From assembly GCA_016709155.1 (NCBI GenBank), contig JADJEI010000001.1:744001-808000 (forward strand): a stretch of 64,000 bases of DNA. Direction: 5' to 3'. Below are positions 28,713 to 38,540 of the stretch, in pieces (positions within the stretch are counted from its first letter, which is position 1; every line of letters starts with the position of its first letter). Under the pieces are notes generated by a model. That model ran no database searches. It was given only the letters and a program-made list of their open reading frames with translations, and was not told the origin of the DNA. A program made the translations under genes and the position numbers. This stretch comes from Ignavibacteriales bacterium (GTDB taxonomy: Bacteria > Bacteroidota > Ignavibacteria > Ignavibacteriales > Ignavibacteriaceae).

Positions 28713-29081
28713 TTATAATACTTCTGGAGCTAATGAAATTATTTTCATAAACTGTTTATCTCTTAATTCCCTTGCAACAGGTCCAAAAATTCTTGTGCCC
28801 CTGGGTTCGCCCTGAGCGTTTAAAAGAACCGCTGCATTTTCATCAAACCTGATATAAGAGCCGTCTTTTCTTCTAACTTCTTTTTTTGTTCGCACAATTA
28901 CTGCGCGGGATACTTCGCCTTTTTTTACACCGCCCTTAGGGATGGCTGTTTTAACTGCTACAACAATCAAATCACCGAGGCTTGCATATTGTCTGCCGCT
29001 TCCACCTAAAACCCTGATGCACCGAACTTTCTTTGCACCCGAATTATCAGCAACCACTAAATTTGTTTCTTCTTGAATCAT
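28713..29081 (-). CDS. rplN: Ribosomal protein L14
   Basis: 122 residues: MIQEETNLVVADNSGAKKVR, GGVKKGEVSRAVIVRTKKEV and the end FMKIISLAPEVL. It forms an intersubunit bridge with 16S rRNA and is the binding site of silencing factor RsfS. Confidence 0.97.
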   Translation of the reverse strand: MIQEETNLVVADNSGAKKVRCIRVLGGSGRQYASLGDLIVVAVKTAIPKGGVKKGEVSRAVIVRTKKEVRRKDGSYIRFDENAAVLLNAQGEPRGTRIFGPVARELRDKQFMKIISLAPEVL

Positions 29082-29099
29082 CTTGATTACTCCGTATTA

Positions 29100-29360
29100 C
29101 TATTTGGCTTTTTCAACAATTTCAACTAAACGCCATTTTTTTTTCAAACTAAGCGGTCTGGTTTCCATTATTTTAACTTTATCACCCTGGGCGCATTCAT
29201 TTTTTTCATCATGAGCCATTAGTTTGGTAGTTTTTTTGAAATATTTTTTATACTTCGGATGAGGTACTTTTCTTTCGATGGCAACGGTAATGGTTTTATC
29301 CATTTTACTACTAACTACGACACCGGTTCTTGTTTTTCTCAATGGGCGTTCTGTCGTCAT
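29100..29360 (-). CDS. rpsQ: Ribosomal protein S17
   Basis: 86 residues, OB-fold: RKTRTGVVVSSKMDKTITVA and GDKVKIMETRPLSLKKKWRL. Overlaps the stop of rpmC by four bases (ATGA type), so translation is probably coupled. Confidence 0.96.
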   Translation of the reverse strand: MTTERPLRKTRTGVVVSSKMDKTITVAIERKVPHPKYKKYFKKTTKLMAHDEKNECAQGDKVKIMETRPLSLKKKWRLVEIVEKAK

Positions 29361-29593
29361 TTTGAATCAACTCCTTCTTTTTTAATTTTTGAAGCTTTGA
29401 TTTCAGCCAATTGTCTTTCTCTGATAATAGTCTTCATTCTCGCTATATCTTTTTTCACTAAATTTAATTTAGATGTATTTGTTAATTGTTTCAGTTGATG
29501 AGCGAAGCGTAAATCAATTATATTTTTTTCTTCTTCCTCGATTCTTTTGAGGAGTTCATCGGTTTTCATTTCTTTAATTTCATAAATCTTCAT
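29357..29593 (-). CDS. rpmC: Ribosomal protein L29
   Basis: 78 residues: two long helices with ELLKRIEEEEKNIIDLRFAH and KKDIARMKTIIRERQLAE. It lies at the exit of the peptide tunnel where SRP and trigger factor dock. Confidence 0.95.
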   Translation of the reverse strand: MKIYEIKEMKTDELLKRIEEEEKNIIDLRFAHQLKQLTNTSKLNLVKKDIARMKTIIRERQLAEIKASKIKKEGVDSK

Positions 29594-29605
29594 TGATAAT
29601 TCCTA

Positions 29606-30025
29606 TTAAGATTCGTAATCTGGTCTTGCAACCATCTTTGTTTTTATAGGCAGTTTAGAAGAACAAGTTCTGAAAGCATCAAGTGCGATATCCTTTGAAA
29701 CACCAGATACTTCGAAAAGAATTCTGCCCGGTTTTATAACTGCGACCCAAAATTCAGGTGCGCCTTTTCCTTTTCCCATTCTGGTTTCAAGTGGTTTTTT
29801 AGAAACAGGCTTATCAGGGAAAATTCTGATCCAAACTTTTCCATCTCTTTTCATTTTTCTCGATAAAGCAATACGACAAGCTTCGATTTGTCTGCTTGTT
29901 ATCCAGTCAGGTTCGAGCGCTTTCAATCCGAAATCACCAAAAGCCACGGAGCTTCCACGTTTAGCGTTGCCTTTTCTTCTTCCACGTTGTGATTTTCTAA
30001 ATTTAACTCTTTTCGGCATTAACAT
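29606..30025 (-). CDS. rplP: Ribosomal protein L16
   Basis: 139 residues. MPKRVKFRKSQRGRRKGNAK is the family start, preceded by Met-Leu here: the ATG at 30025 has GGAG eight bases upstream, while the ATG at 30019 matches relatives better. Later ISRQIEACRIALSRKMKRDGK and the end are typical. It helps form the A-site tRNA pocket. Confidence 0.96.
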   Translation of the reverse strand: MLMPKRVKFRKSQRGRRKGNAKRGSSVAFGDFGLKALEPDWITSRQIEACRIALSRKMKRDGKVWIRIFPDKPVSKKPLETRMGKGKGAPEFWVAVIKPGRILFEVSGVSKDIALDAFRTCSSKLPIKTKMVARPDYES

Positions 30026-30043
30026 TTTAAATTCTCCGGTATT

Positions 30044-30685
30044 TTATTCTGAAACTCTCTTGCCTAAAATTTCGCCGTGGCAAATCCATACTTTTATTCC
30101 AATAGATCCATAGACCGTTTCAGCTCTTCCAGTTGCATAATCAATATCTGCTCGCAAAGTATGAAGTGGAATTCGCCCTTGTTTGTATTGTTCTGTGCGT
30201 GCCATTTCTGCACCGCCAAGTCTGCCAGCACACATGATTCTAATTCCTTCAGCTCCCATTCTCATTGCAGAAGTGATAGCCATTTTCATAGCTCTCCTGA
30301 AAGAAACACGTCCGGTTAGCTGCATTGCAATGTTCTCTGCCACAAGATAAGCATCTAATTCTGGGCGCTTAATTTCGGTTATCTGAACTTTAACTTCTTT
30401 ATCTGTCACTTGTCTTAATTCTTGTTCCAGCTGTGTTATTTCTTTTCCACTTTTACCAATAACAACTCCAGGCCTCGACGTGGAAATTGTAAGAATAATA
30501 TTTTTGGAAGTTCTGTCTATTATGATTCTGGAAATTCCGGCTTTTTTAAGTCTGTTTCTAACGTATGCTCTTAACTTAGAATCTTCTTTCAGTTTGTGAG
30601 CATAACTTTTATTTTCATACCAATTAGAGTCCCATCCTCTAATTATTCCAACTCTTAATCCAACCGGATTTGTTTTTTGTCCCAA
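30044..30685 (-). CDS. rpsC: Ribosomal protein S3, TTG start
   Basis: I place the start at a TTG at 30685, because AGGAG stands eight bases upstream and the protein then begins GQKTNPVGLRVG as in all relatives; the upstream ATG at 30724 lies inside rplV. This gives 213 residues with the KH domain (RPGVVIGKSGKEITQLEQEL). S3 forms the mRNA entry site. Confidence 0.93.
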   Translation of the reverse strand: MGQKTNPVGLRVGIIRGWDSNWYENKSYAHKLKEDSKLRAYVRNRLKKAGISRIIIDRTSKNIILTISTSRPGVVIGKSGKEITQLEQELRQVTDKEVKVQITEIKRPELDAYLVAENIAMQLTGRVSFRRAMKMAITSAMRMGAEGIRIMCAGRLGGAEMARTEQYKQGRIPLHTLRADIDYATGRAETVYGSIGIKVWICHGEILGKRVSE

Positions 30686-30701
30686 AAATTTATCTCCTAA
30701 T

Positions 30702-31046
30702 TTATTCTTTTGTGGCGACCACAATTGTTAAGTGACAAGATCTTTTTCTAATTTTATAAGCACGACCCATGGGGGCTGGTGAAATTCTTTTTAATGTAGG
30801 TCCTTGATCAACGAACACCTCTTTTACATAAAGATCAGAAGGTTCAATTCTCTCGGTCTCATTTGCATTCATAAGATTTGAAACGGCAGATCTTAAAACT
30901 TTTTCAGCATCATTCGATGCATGCTTTGGTTGAAAGTGAAGAATTTCCATTGCTCTATCAACCCGGATTCCTCTAATAAGATCGATTACCAATCTCATTT
31001 TCCTGGGTGATGAACCTATATATCTGTGTATTGCTTTTGCTTCCAT
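30702..31046 (-). CDS. rplV: Ribosomal protein L22
   Basis: 114 residues: IGSSPRKMRLVIDLIRGIRV and the tunnel-loop region RISPAPMGRAYKIRKRSCH. It lines the peptide exit tunnel, where macrolides act. Confidence 0.96.
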   Translation of the reverse strand: MEAKAIHRYIGSSPRKMRLVIDLIRGIRVDRAMEILHFQPKHASNDAEKVLRSAVSNLMNANETERIEPSDLYVKEVFVDQGPTLKRISPAPMGRAYKIRKRSCHLTIVVATKE

Positions 31047-31063
31047 TATAACTTGAAACCTTT

Positions 31064-31351
31064 TTAATTAGTTTTAGCAGCTTTTTCAGCCTTAGTTCCC
31101 GGATGTCCTCTGAAAATTCTTGTTGGTGAAAATTCCCCTAACTTATGACCAACCATATTTTCAGTAACATAAATTGGAATCATTTTGTTGCCGTTGTGAA
31201 CCGCGATAGTATGTCCAACAAAGTCTGGTAAAATAGTTGATGAACGAGACCAAGTTTTAATAATTTTTTTTTGATTACTTTCATTCAGCTTTTTAATTTT
31301 TTGAAATAGTTTGGTGCTGACAAAAGGACCTTTTTTAATTGATCTTGGCAT
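31064..31351 (-). CDS. rpsS: Ribosomal protein S19
   Basis: 95 residues: PRSIKKGPFVSTKLFQKIKK and WSRSSTILPDFVGHTIAVHNG, ending with GEFSPTRIFRGHPGTKAEKA. A 30S head protein that works with S13. Confidence 0.97.
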   Translation of the reverse strand: MPRSIKKGPFVSTKLFQKIKKLNESNQKKIIKTWSRSSTILPDFVGHTIAVHNGNKMIPIYVTENMVGHKLGEFSPTRIFRGHPGTKAEKAAKTN

Positions 31352-31359
31352 TGATTACT

Positions 31360-32187
31360 CTATTTTTTACGTCTTTTAATAATGAATTTATTCGAACTCT
31401 TTTTATGTTTACGGGTTTTAAGCCCTTTAGCTTTTTGACCCCACGGTGAAACAGGATGACCGCCGCCTGATGTTTTACCTTCACCACCACCCATCGGATG
31501 ATCGACCGGGTTCATTGCTACACCTCTAACATGAGGTCTAATTCCCATCCATCGGCTTCTACCGGCTTTTCCCAAACTTATGTTTTCTTTTTCAGAATTT
31601 CCAACTATCCCGTAGGTAGCCATGCAATTTAGTCTTATCATTCGAACTTCGCCAGAAGGCATTTTTAACTGTGCATAATCACCATCCTTTGAAAGGACCT
31701 GTAAGGATGAACCTGCACTTCGACCGAGCTGACCACCTTTGCCAGGTTTGATTTCAACATTATGAACAAAACTGCCTAAAGGCATATCGCTCAATGGTAA
31801 AGCATTGCCAACTGTAATATCGCTTCCGACTCCAGAAATAACTTTGGTACCTACCTGTAATCCTTCAGGAGCTAAAATATATCTTTTTTCACCATCAACG
31901 TAGTGCAGCAAGGCTATCCGGCATGTTCTATTAGGATCATACTCTATTGAATGTACTGTTGCTGGAATTCCAGATTTATCTCTTTTAAAATCTATTATTC
32001 GATATCTCTGTTTATGTCCACCGCCGATATGTCTTGCTGTTACTCTACCGTGATTATTTCTACCGCCGCTTTTTTTAATAGCTTTGGTAAGTGACTTTTC
32101 AGGTGTTGATTTTGTAATCTCCTCAAATGAAAAATCTGATCTAAATCTTGTACCAGGAGTATTTGGTTTTAATTTAATTATAGCCAT
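31360..32187 (-). CDS. rplB: Ribosomal protein L2
   Basis: 275 residues: GRVTARHIGGGHKQRYRIID, then GGQLGRSAGSSLQVLSKDGD, and the catalytic-centre loop VAMNPVDHPMGGGEGKTSGG with its conserved histidine. L2 supports the peptidyl transferase centre and subunit joining. Confidence 0.97.
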   Translation of the reverse strand: MAIIKLKPNTPGTRFRSDFSFEEITKSTPEKSLTKAIKKSGGRNNHGRVTARHIGGGHKQRYRIIDFKRDKSGIPATVHSIEYDPNRTCRIALLHYVDGEKRYILAPEGLQVGTKVISGVGSDITVGNALPLSDMPLGSFVHNVEIKPGKGGQLGRSAGSSLQVLSKDGDYAQLKMPSGEVRMIRLNCMATYGIVGNSEKENISLGKAGRSRWMGIRPHVRGVAMNPVDHPMGGGEGKTSGGGHPVSPWGQKAKGLKTRKHKKSSNKFIIKRRKK

Positions 32188-32208
32188 TTTTTAACCTTAA
32201 TTACCGCT

Positions 32209-32502
32209 TTAAACTTGCTCGAATAATTCAATTGTTTCACCCTTCTTAAGAGTGATATATGCTTTTTTTGTTGCAGAAGTCTTCCCAGAAAATCTTCCGC
32301 TTTTTCTAAACTGAGTTTTTAACTTACCGGGATGATTAACAGTTCTAACTGATTCAACATGCACTTGGAATTTTTTTTCGATCTCTTTTGCAATTTCTAT
32401 TTTATTTGCTGCAGGTGAAACCATAAATCCATAGATACCTTTATCCGCAGTTAGGTTTGTCATTTTTTCAGTTATCAGAGGTCTTATTAAAATCTGACGC
32501 AT
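32209..32502 (-). CDS. rplW: Ribosomal protein L23
   Basis: 97 residues: ILIRPLITEKMTNLTADKG and FQVHVESVRTVNHPGKLK. It is the main dock for trigger factor and SRP at the tunnel exit. Its start is separated from rplD by a single base. Confidence 0.96.
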   Translation of the reverse strand: MRQILIRPLITEKMTNLTADKGIYGFMVSPAANKIEIAKEIEKKFQVHVESVRTVNHPGKLKTQFRKSGRFSGKTSATKKAYITLKKGETIELFEQV

Positions 32503-32503
32503 C

Positions 32504-33151
32504 TTAGTTTACCCCCTCCTTCCTGGTTTGAAAAGAATTCGTTATCGTCTCAACGGCACCTTTCTGAAGTACAAGTACTTGATTGTTGAGAATGTCATAG
32601 GTAGAAGCTTTTGCAGCCTCGAGTACCCGAACTTTCGCAATATTACGGCCTGACTTATAGATGGTTTCCATGTTTTCTTTAGTCAATAATAATACCTTTT
32701 TGCCACCAACCTTCAATGCACTAAGCATTTTTGCAAATTCTTTAGTTTTTGGATTTTCAAAATTGAAATCTTCGACAATAATTAATTGCTCGTCTTTTAC
32801 TTTATAACTTAATGCCGATCTGCGTGCCAATTTTTTAACTTTTTTGGGAATATCCTCTCTATAATCTCGTGGTCGAGGTCCGAAAATAGTTCCTCCACCA
32901 ACCCATAGTGGTGATCGTGTGGTACCTGCTCTTGCACCACCCCTGCCTTTTTGCTTCCATGGTTTTTTACCGCCGCCGCTCACTTCTCCTCTTTCTTTAG
33001 ACTTGTGAGTACCCTGTCTTTGATTGGCTAAGTATGATTTAACAGAAAGATAGATTGCATGATCATTTGGTTGAATGCCAAATATATCATCAGCTAATTC
33101 AATTTTTTCGCCGGTAACCGAACCGTCTATTTTGTAAATATCTAAATTCAT
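32504..33151 (-). CDS. rplD: Ribosomal protein L4
   Basis: 215 residues. The extended tunnel loop KERGEVSGGGKKPWKQKGRG is intact, as is SPLWVGGGTIFGPRPRDY. In enterobacteria L4 also represses the S10 operon; whether it does here cannot be seen. Confidence 0.97.
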   Translation of the reverse strand: MNLDIYKIDGSVTGEKIELADDIFGIQPNDHAIYLSVKSYLANQRQGTHKSKERGEVSGGGKKPWKQKGRGGARAGTTRSPLWVGGGTIFGPRPRDYREDIPKKVKKLARRSALSYKVKDEQLIIVEDFNFENPKTKEFAKMLSALKVGGKKVLLLTKENMETIYKSGRNIAKVRVLEAAKASTYDILNNQVLVLQKGAVETITNSFQTRKEGVN

Positions 33152-33161
33152 TTTTTTTCCA

Positions 33162-33784
33162 TTACTTCTTTATCAATTCAACAATTGAGTTGATTGCGCC
33201 CGGAACTGCACCACGAATTAATAATAAATTTTCTTCAGGCATTATTCTAACAATCTGTAAATTAGCAATTGTTACGTTAGTAAATCCCATACGTCCGGCC
33301 ATTCGTTGACCTTTAAAAACTCTTGAAGGATAAGAACTTGCACCTATTGACCCGGGGGCACGAAGACGATCACTTTGACCATGAGTAGTACCGCCAACTC
33401 CGCCAAAACCATGCCTTCTCATTACACCTTGGAAGCCTTTTCCTTTTGTTCTACCGCGTACCTTAATCTTTTCGCCAACAGAAAAATATCGCTCTTTATT
33501 TCATCACCCGGTTTGAAATCTTTAATTGCGTAACCTTTGAACTCCTTTAAGAATGCTGTTGCCGACACATTATTTTTCTTAAAATGACCGAGTAAAGGTT
33601 TAGTTATATTTTTTTCTTTTTTTTCAGCAAATCCTAATTGAAGCGCCTCATATCCGTCTTTTTCTTTTGTACGAATCGAAACAACTTTACAAGGTCCTGC
33701 TTGCACAATGGTTACCGGTATGAGTTCACCATTAGTGCTAAATACACTTGTCATTCCTATTTTTTTACCAATTAAGCCAAGCAT
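33162..33784 (-). CDS. rplC: Ribosomal protein L3, one frame break
   Basis: The start at 33784 (second of two adjacent ATG codons, five bases after GGAG) gives MLGLIGKKIGMTSVFSTNGE, the family N-terminus. The frame is lost in an A5 run at 33482-33486 (T-run on the coding strand). With one added base it reads FSVGEKIKVRGRTKGKGFQG and joins MRRHGFGGVGGTTHGQSDRL, the tight loop that reaches the peptidyl transferase centre, ending at 33162. The repaired length is about 207 residues, as expected. A sequencing deletion is the likely cause. Confidence 0.92.
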
Positions 33785-33800
33785 CATTGCTCCAGTTTCG

Positions 33801-34109
33801 TTAAAGCTTTATCTCAATGTCAACGCCAGCAGGTATATCTAATTTACTGAGGGAGTCAACAGTTTTGTTATTAGAATTATGAATATCAATAATTCTTTTA
33901 TGAGCGCGAGTTTCGAATTGTTCACGCGATTTTTTATCAACATGGGGAGATCTTAACACAGTATAAACTGTTCTTTTAGTTGGCAATGGTATAGGCCCAG
34001 ATACAACTGCTCCTGTACTTCTTACTGTCTTGATAATCTTTTCAGTTGATTTATCAATTAGAATGTGATCGTAAGATTTTAACTTAATTCTAATTTTTTG
34101 ACCTGCCAC
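33801..34109 (-). CDS. rpsJ: Ribosomal protein S10
   Basis: 102 residues: KIRIKLKSYDHILIDKSTEK, PLPTKRTVYTVLRSPHVDKK and the C-terminal GVDIEIKL. First gene of the S10 operon; it also partners NusB in antitermination. Confidence 0.97.
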   Translation of the reverse strand: MAGQKIRIKLKSYDHILIDKSTEKIIKTVRSTGAVVSGPIPLPTKRTVYTVLRSPHVDKKSREQFETRAHKRIIDIHNSNNKTVDSLSKLDIPAGVDIEIKL

Positions 34110-34140
34110 TAAAGTATCTCCTTTTAAGTATTAAACACAC

Positions 34141-34161
34141 AAAAGGGAGACGAGGCTCCCT
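34141..34161 (-). terminator. Weak terminator between tuf and rpsJ
   Basis: Minus strand AGGGAG ... CTCCCT, six-base stem and six-base loop, followed by TTTTGTG. The short stem and T-run suggest partial termination that would separate str from S10 expression. Confidence 0.5.
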
Positions 34162-34178
34162 AATTGTGCATAATTTAT

Positions 34179-35387
34179 TTATTCAATTATCTTTGTTACA
34201 ACACCAGCACCAACAGTTCTACCACCTTCACGAATAGCAAATCTTAATTTCTCTTCCATAGCAATAGGAGAAATCAAATCAATTGATAATCTGATGTTAT
34301 CTCCCGGCATAACCATTTCTGTTCCTTCAGGTAAAGTAGCAACTCCAGTTACATCGGTTGTTCTAAAATAAAACTGTGGTCTGTATCCATTAAAAAATGG
34401 CGTGTGTCTTCCACCTTCATCTTTAGAAAGAATGTAAACTTCACCTTCAAATTTCATATGAGGAGTTATGGAACCCGTTTTTGCAAGTACCATTCCTCTT
34501 TCGATTTCATTTTTATCAACACCTCTTAATAAAATTCCAGCATTATCACCAGCCATAGCAGAATCAAGTTCTTTCCTAAACATTTCGATACCGGTAACAA
34601 CTGTTTTTTTGTGAAGTCCTAAACCAATAAGTTCAACCTCTTCCTGAATTTTTACCTGTCCTCTTTCAACTCTTCCAGTAGCTACTGTACCGCGGCCAGT
34701 GATTGAAAAAACATCTTCAACCGGCATTAAGAACGGTTTATCCGTGCTTCTTTCAGGAACGGGAATGTAAGAGTCAACTGCATCCATAAGCTGCCAAATA
34801 CAATTGAATCTTTCATCAGTAATAGGAACTGCCGGATCTGATCCAGCTTCTAATGCACGAAGCGCTGAACCTTTAATGATTGGGATATCGTCACCAGGAA
34901 ATTCATATTTTTTTAACAGATCTCTCAATTCTTCTTCAACAAGCTCAATCAATTCCGGATCATCAACCATATCTACTTTATTTAAGAATACAACAATCTT
35001 TGGTACACCGACCTGACGAGCCAAAAGAATATGCTCTCTTGTCTGCGGCATAGGACCATCAGTAGCAGCCACGACAAGAATTGCCCCATCCATTTGCGCT
35101 GCACCGGTAATCATGTTTTTCACATAATCAGCGTGACCAGGACAATCAACGTGAGCATAGTGTCTGTTAGCGGTTGAATATTCAACATGAGCGGTTGCAA
35201 TAGTAATTCCTCTTTCTCTTTCTTCAGGTGCGTTATCAATACTATCAAATGATCTGATTGCTGATAAACCTTTTCTTGAAAGAGCCATAGTGATAGCAGC
35301 AGTTAATGTAGTTTTACCATGATCTACGTGACCGATAGTGCCGATGTTAACGTGCGGCTTACTTCTGTCAAATTTTTCTTTAGCCAT
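34179..35387 (-). CDS. tuf: Elongation factor Tu
   Basis: 402 residues. GTPase motifs GHVDHGKTT, DCPGHADYV and NKVDMVDD, followed by the two beta-barrel domains. It delivers aminoacyl-tRNA to the ribosome. It is the only tuf in the window and sits after fusA in the standard str order. Confidence 0.97.
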   Translation of the reverse strand: MAKEKFDRSKPHVNIGTIGHVDHGKTTLTAAITMALSRKGLSAIRSFDSIDNAPEERERGITIATAHVEYSTANRHYAHVDCPGHADYVKNMITGAAQMDGAILVVAATDGPMPQTREHILLARQVGVPKIVVFLNKVDMVDDPELIELVEEELRDLLKKYEFPGDDIPIIKGSALRALEAGSDPAVPITDERFNCIWQLMDAVDSYIPVPERSTDKPFLMPVEDVFSITGRGTVATGRVERGQVKIQEEVELIGLGLHKKTVVTGIEMFRKELDSAMAGDNAGILLRGVDKNEIERGMVLAKTGSITPHMKFEGEVYILSKDEGGRHTPFFNGYRPQFYFRTTDVTGVATLPEGTEMVMPGDNIRLSIDLISPIAMEEKLRFAIREGGRTVGAGVVTKIIE

Positions 35388-35431
35388 CTGTCATTTCTCC
35401 TTATGAATTAGATTTTTCTTAATTAATAAAA

Positions 35432-37531
35432 TTATGTTGTTGCAGTTGATTTTTTACCGAGAGATTTTTCAGCTATTTCTTCAGCAATTGATTTTGGAAC
35501 TTCATTATAATGTGAAAACTGCATTGAATAGATTGCTCTTCCTTGTGTCATCGATCTTAATATAGTTGCGTAGCCGAACATCTCTGCAAGTGGAACTATT
35601 GCTTTGATCACCTGAGCATCTTTTCTGGCTGTAAATCCTTCGATCTTCCCTCTTCTGGAATTAAGATCACCCATTACATCACCGAGATATTCTTCAGGCG
35701 TGATTACTTCAACGCTCATCATTGGTTCGAGAAGAACAGGCCTTGCTTTTTTAGATCCTTCTTTAAAAGCAATTGAACCGGCAACTTTGAAAGAGAGCTC
35801 ATCCGAATCTACGTCATGATACGAACCATCAAATATTTTTGCTTTAATATCTACGACGGGGAATCCTGCAACAATACCATTACGCATTGCTTCTTGAATA
35901 CCAACAGAAACTGCCGGGATATATTCCTTAGGCACCACCCCGCCAACAATTCCATTCGTGAATTCATAGCCCTTACCAGGTTCATTTGGAGAAAGCTCAA
36001 CCCAAACGTGACCAAACTTTCCTCGACCACCAGATTGTTTTATAAACTTCCCTTCACTATCCACTGTTTGTGTTATGGTTTCTCGATATGCCACTTGTGG
36101 TTTACCGATATTTGCTTCAACTTTGAATTCTCTTCTCATTCTATCAACTAAGATTTCAAGATGTAATTCGCCCATGCCACTCATTAAAGTTTGACCGGTT
36201 TCATCATCAACCTTAACTCTAAAAGTAGGGTCTTCATCAGACAACTTTTGAAGTGCATCAGAAAGTTTATCCTGATCAGCTTTAGTTTTTGGTTCGATAG
36301 CTATCTGGATTACAGGCTCTGGGAAAATAATTTTTTCAAGGATAACCGGATCTTTTTCATCACAAAGTGTGTCACCGGTTCGGGTAAATTTTAAACCGAC
36401 AGCAGCTGCGATATCACCAGCCCTAACTTCATCCACTTCCTCGCGATGATTCGCATGCATCTGCATCAACCGACTGATTCTTTCTTTTTTGCCACTTGTA
36501 GAATTAAAAATATAAGAGCCGGAAGAAAGAGTTCCACAATAAACTCTAAAAAAAGTCAACTTTCCAACGTAGGGATCATTCATTATTTTAAATGCCAGAG
36601 CCGTAAATTTTTCATCATCGCTAATTTTTCTCTCCACCATGTCTTTGATACCAATGTGATGCGCTTCGATCGCGGGATTATCCATCGGAGATGGGAGAAA
36701 ATCAATTACTGAATCTAATAATTTTTGTACACCTTTATTTTTAAAGGCAGAGCCGCAAAGAACCGGAATAATTTTCGATTGAATTGTTGCTCTTCTTAAA
36801 ACTTTTTTTACTTCATCAGCACTAATGTCTTTTCCTTCCAAATACTTTTCGAGTAGAGTATCATCAACATCACTAACTGCTTCTAACATTAGAGTTCTGT
36901 ATTTGGTAGTGATCTCTAAAAGATCATGTGGAATTTCAATATCTTCAAAGGTTGAACCGGAGGCATCTTCAGTGTACATTCTTGCCTTAAGAGTTATGAG
37001 ATTTATAACTCCAGCAAAAAGATCGCCTTCGCCAATTGGAAGCGTAACTGGAACAGCATTAGCACCGAGTCTATCCTTCATCATTTGTACGGCATTGTAA
37101 AAATCAGCACCGGTTCTATCCATTTTATTAACAAAGGCTATTCTTGGGACACCATATTTATCAGCTTGTCTCCAAACAGTTTCTGATTGGGGCTCAACTC
37201 CACCAACAGCACAGAATAATGCGACAGCACCATCTAAAACTCGTAATGATCTTTCAACTTCAACAGTGAAGTCGACATGACCTGGTGTATCAATTATGTT
37301 TATCTGGTGATCCTTCCATAAACATGTAGTAGCAGCACTAGTAATAGTGATACCGCGTTCTTTTTCCTGCTCCATCCAATCCATCGTGGCAGCGCCATCG
37401 TGAACTTCCCCAATACGATGAGTTCTTCCGGTATAAAAAAGGATTCTTTCAGTTGTAGTGGTTTTTCCGGCATCAATGTGAGCCATAATTCCGATGTTGC
37501 GTACTTTATCTATATTAAATTTTCTTGCCAT
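35432..37531 (-). CDS. fusA: Elongation factor G
   Basis: 699 residues, standard length. GTPase motifs AHIDAGKTTTTERIL, DTPGHVDFTVEVE and NKMDRTGAD; domain IV is marked by QSGGRGKFGHVWVE. It drives translocation of the ribosome. It follows rpsG by 43 bp. Confidence 0.97.
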   Translation of the reverse strand: MARKFNIDKVRNIGIMAHIDAGKTTTTERILFYTGRTHRIGEVHDGAATMDWMEQEKERGITITSAATTCLWKDHQINIIDTPGHVDFTVEVERSLRVLDGAVALFCAVGGVEPQSETVWRQADKYGVPRIAFVNKMDRTGADFYNAVQMMKDRLGANAVPVTLPIGEGDLFAGVINLITLKARMYTEDASGSTFEDIEIPHDLLEITTKYRTLMLEAVSDVDDTLLEKYLEGKDISADEVKKVLRRATIQSKIIPVLCGSAFKNKGVQKLLDSVIDFLPSPMDNPAIEAHHIGIKDMVERKISDDEKFTALAFKIMNDPYVGKLTFFRVYCGTLSSGSYIFNSTSGKKERISRLMQMHANHREEVDEVRAGDIAAAVGLKFTRTGDTLCDEKDPVILEKIIFPEPVIQIAIEPKTKADQDKLSDALQKLSDEDPTFRVKVDDETGQTLMSGMGELHLEILVDRMRREFKVEANIGKPQVAYRETITQTVDSEGKFIKQSGGRGKFGHVWVELSPNEPGKGYEFTNGIVGGVVPKEYIPAVSVGIQEAMRNGIVAGFPVVDIKAKIFDGSYHDVDSDELSFKVAGSIAFKEGSKKARPVLLEPMMSVEVITPEEYLGDVMGDLNSRRGKIEGFTARKDAQVIKAIVPLAEMFGYATILRSMTQGRAIYSMQFSHYNEVPKSIAEEIAEKSLGKKSTATT

Positions 37532-37574
37532 TTATTTATACGTTTATCTATTCTAATTCTTATTCAACTTTTTG

Positions 37575-38042
37575 TTACCATTTGAAATGAGCGAAAGCTT
37601 TATTCGCTTCAGCCATTTTGTGAGTGTCTTCTTTTTTCTTTACTGCAGAGCCATCATTGTTTGATGCGGCGATTAACTCAGAAGCTAACTTAGCCGACAT
37701 GGATTTTTCTCCCCTAGACCTTGAATAGGTTCTTACCCATCTTAAGGCTAAAGCAATTCTTCTTTCAGGTCTTACTTCTGACGGGACCTGGTATGTAGCG
37801 CCACCAACTCGACGACTTCTAACTTCAATCATAGGCTGAATATTACCAATCGCCTTTTTGAATGTTTCCATTCCAGATTTTTTTGTCCTTTCCTCAATAA
37901 GAGCAAACGCCTCATAAACTAATTTACGAGCAGCCGCTTTTTTACCGTCATACATTAGGCTATTAATAAATTTAGCCACAAGTAAGTCTTTGTATTTTGG
38001 ATCAGGTTTAATAAATCTTTTTTCAGCTCTTTTTTTTCTCAT
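37575..38042 (-). CDS. rpsG: Ribosomal protein S7
   Basis: 155 residues: KYKDLLVAKFINSLMYDGKK and RSRRVGGATYQVPSEVRPER. It starts assembly of the 30S head and forms part of the E site. Only two bases separate it from rpsL. Confidence 0.97.
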   Translation of the reverse strand: MRKKRAEKRFIKPDPKYKDLLVAKFINSLMYDGKKAAARKLVYEAFALIEERTKKSGMETFKKAIGNIQPMIEVRSRRVGGATYQVPSEVRPERRIALALRWVRTYSRSRGEKSMSAKLASELIAASNNDGSAVKKKEDTHKMAEANKAFAHFKW

Positions 38043-38044
38043 AC

Positions 38045-38422
38045 TTATTTAGCCTTAGGTTTTTTAGCTCCGTATTTTGACCTGCTTTTTTTTCTATCTT
38101 CAACACCACTTGTATCAAGCGTTCCCCTGATTATATGGTATCTTACACCAGGGAGATCTTTCACTCTACCACCTCTGATAAGAACGATTGAGTGCTCCTG
38201 TAAGTTGTGACCTTCACCTGGAATATAAGCTGTGACTTCCATTCCATTGGTCAACCTCACCCTTGCAACTTTTCGAAGTGCAGAATTTGGTTTCTTCGGA
38301 GTAGTCGTATAAACCCTGGTACACACTCCTCTTTTCTGCGGACACGAATCAAGCGCCGGAGCTTTCTTTTTAGCAAGGATTGTTTTTCTTCCTTTTCTAA
38401 CTAACTGACTTATTGTGGGCAC
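38045..38422 (-). CDS. rpsL: Ribosomal protein S12
   Basis: 125 residues. The decoding loops TTPKKPNSALRK and GGRVKDLPGVRYH have lysine at both positions where streptomycin resistance usually arises, so the wild-type, sensitive form is expected. The C-terminal tail is basic. Confidence 0.97.
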   Translation of the reverse strand: MPTISQLVRKGRKTILAKKKAPALDSCPQKRGVCTRVYTTTPKKPNSALRKVARVRLTNGMEVTAYIPGEGHNLQEHSIVLIRGGRVKDLPGVRYHIIRGTLDTSGVEDRKKSRSKYGAKKPKAK

Positions 38423-38540
38423 AAAATCTCCTGGATTCTGGTTATTAAAAAAATTCAGACTTCAAATATAGTCTTTGATACAAAATATGTCAAGAAAACT
38501 ATGAAATATTTTAATTTTATTATTTTTTATTGAACAAAAA

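Noticed and set aside
30686..30724. ATG at 30724 as the start of S3
   Set aside because: It lies inside rplV and adds residues foreign to S3; the TTG at 30685 has a well-placed AGGAG.
33162..33422. A separate 86-residue protein after a short L3
   Set aside because: It is the second half of L3; the break lies in an A5 run.
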